Assembly: GCF_000019665.1 (NCBI RefSeq)
Contig: NC_010794.1
Coordinates: forward strand, 1,302,001-1,366,000
Direction of reading: 5' to 3'
From: Methylacidiphilum infernorum V4
GTDB taxonomy: Bacteria > Verrucomicrobiota > Verrucomicrobiia > Methylacidiphilales > Methylacidiphilaceae
DNA length: 64,000 nt
The notes under the pieces are model-generated. The model was given only the letters and a program-made list of their open reading frames with translations, was not told the origin of the DNA and made no database searches. How positions within the stretch are numbered: the stretch's first letter is position 1; every line of letters starts with the position of its first letter. The translations under genes were made by a program, and so were the position numbers. Of the stretch, positions 63,719-64,000 are shown piece by piece.

Positions 63719-64000
63719 CTATCTGCCCGGTAACTGCTTATCCGGTGATGAGGCAGGCTTCGATTCCGTTGCCTTACTCGGAGAAGGAGATTTCTGGGCA
63801 GAAGATTGTCCTGAAGGTAAATCTTTTTTCTGAGAGGGTTCAGTTTTTACCGAAGGAAGAATTTTAAAAAAGGAGCTAAAATTTGGTTTTTCAATACGGT
63901 CTAAAAGGAGACTTTCAGACCTGCCGACGAATATTGCCCCGGGCTCGATCAAAAGGGAGGAGGTCTTAATATCCCCAAAAACCTTGGAAGTATTAAGGAG
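63719..64000 (-). CDS. Bactofilin-like protein, 5' end outside window
   Basis: The frame is open to the window edge; 93 C-terminal residues are visible. The first ~30 (NTSKVFGDIKTSSLLIEPGAIFVGRSE) have the short repeating beta-strands of bactofilins, polymer-forming cytoskeletal proteins that scaffold wall synthesis and shape. After this comes a low-complexity Ser/Pro/Lys tail (~60 residues), typical of the disordered termini. The apparent start at 63952 is an internal TTG. Confidence 0.7.
   Translation of the reverse strand, partial: LLNTSKVFGDIKTSSLLIEPGAIFVGRSESLLLDRIEKPNFSSFFKILPSVKTEPSQKKDLPSGQSSAQKSPSPSKATESKPASSPDKQLPGR

Overview
The window is a gene-dense, AT-rich bacterial chromosome segment. 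It carries core genes throughout: a cell-division and cell-wall (dcw) cluster, the ribosomal alpha operon, argS, typA, ppk1 and asd. Several features point to the PVC group, and specifically to an acidophilic Verrucomicrobiota of the Methylacidiphilum type. These are a MurC-MurB fusion, a very divergent FtsZ beside a normal FtsA, a bactofilin, a heme A synthase/heme O synthase pair, and small AT-rich intergenic gaps. The genus is an inference from overall impression; no database comparison was made.

Layout. 1-7834: a 5'-truncated OB-fold/HD exonuclease, purC, a large GH-GT2 fusion protein overlapping an ABC exporter, then a HTH regulator with a periplasmic-binding-like sensor domain. 7847-25300 (all minus strand, transcribed right to left): mraZ, rsmH, ftsL-like, ftsI, murE, murF, mraY, a LysM protein, ftsW, murG, murC-murB, ddl, ftsQ, ftsA, ftsZ. 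A 10-bp-period repeat in front of mraZ looks like the MraZ operator. murD is absent from its usual place, where the LysM gene sits. 25480-33801: a left-handed beta-helix protein, a MoxR/DUF58/von Willebrand operon, ctaA-ctaB, a TPR plus degenerate aspartic-protease-like protein, and a putative outer-membrane barrel. 34089-42419: an isochorismatase-type hydrolase, typA, a SAM hydrolase with a lipoprotein-like signal, a flippase-like membrane protein, rmuC and ppk1. 42441-46894: rplQ, rpoA, rpsD, rpsK, rpsM, rpmJ, map and rpsT. 47040-52577: argS, a frameshifted IS200/IS605-type TnpB relic, a two-component system and an unknown multi-pass membrane protein. 52664-59179: tRNA-Glu, a DUF763 protein, a Na+/H+ antiporter-like protein, bioA, bioF and an amidohydrolase. 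59542-64000: a PAP2 phosphatase, a copper P-type ATPase, asd, and the 3' end of a bactofilin gene.

How the genes work together. The dcw block supplies almost the full set for making lipid II precursor (MurE/F/C/B, Ddl, MraY, MurG) and for the divisome (FtsL, I, W, Q, A, Z). It is probably co-transcribed from the mraZ promoter and autoregulated by MraZ. The alpha operon supplies ribosomal proteins and RNA polymerase alpha. CtaB and CtaA convert heme B to heme O and heme A for a terminal oxidase encoded elsewhere. No CRISPR array, rRNA gene, prophage or complete insertion sequence was seen. The most unusual items are the divergent FtsZ, the missing murD with LysM in its place, the MraZ-type repeat, the TnpB relic, the GH-GT2 fusion beside an exporter, and the SAM hydrolase with an export-like N-terminus.
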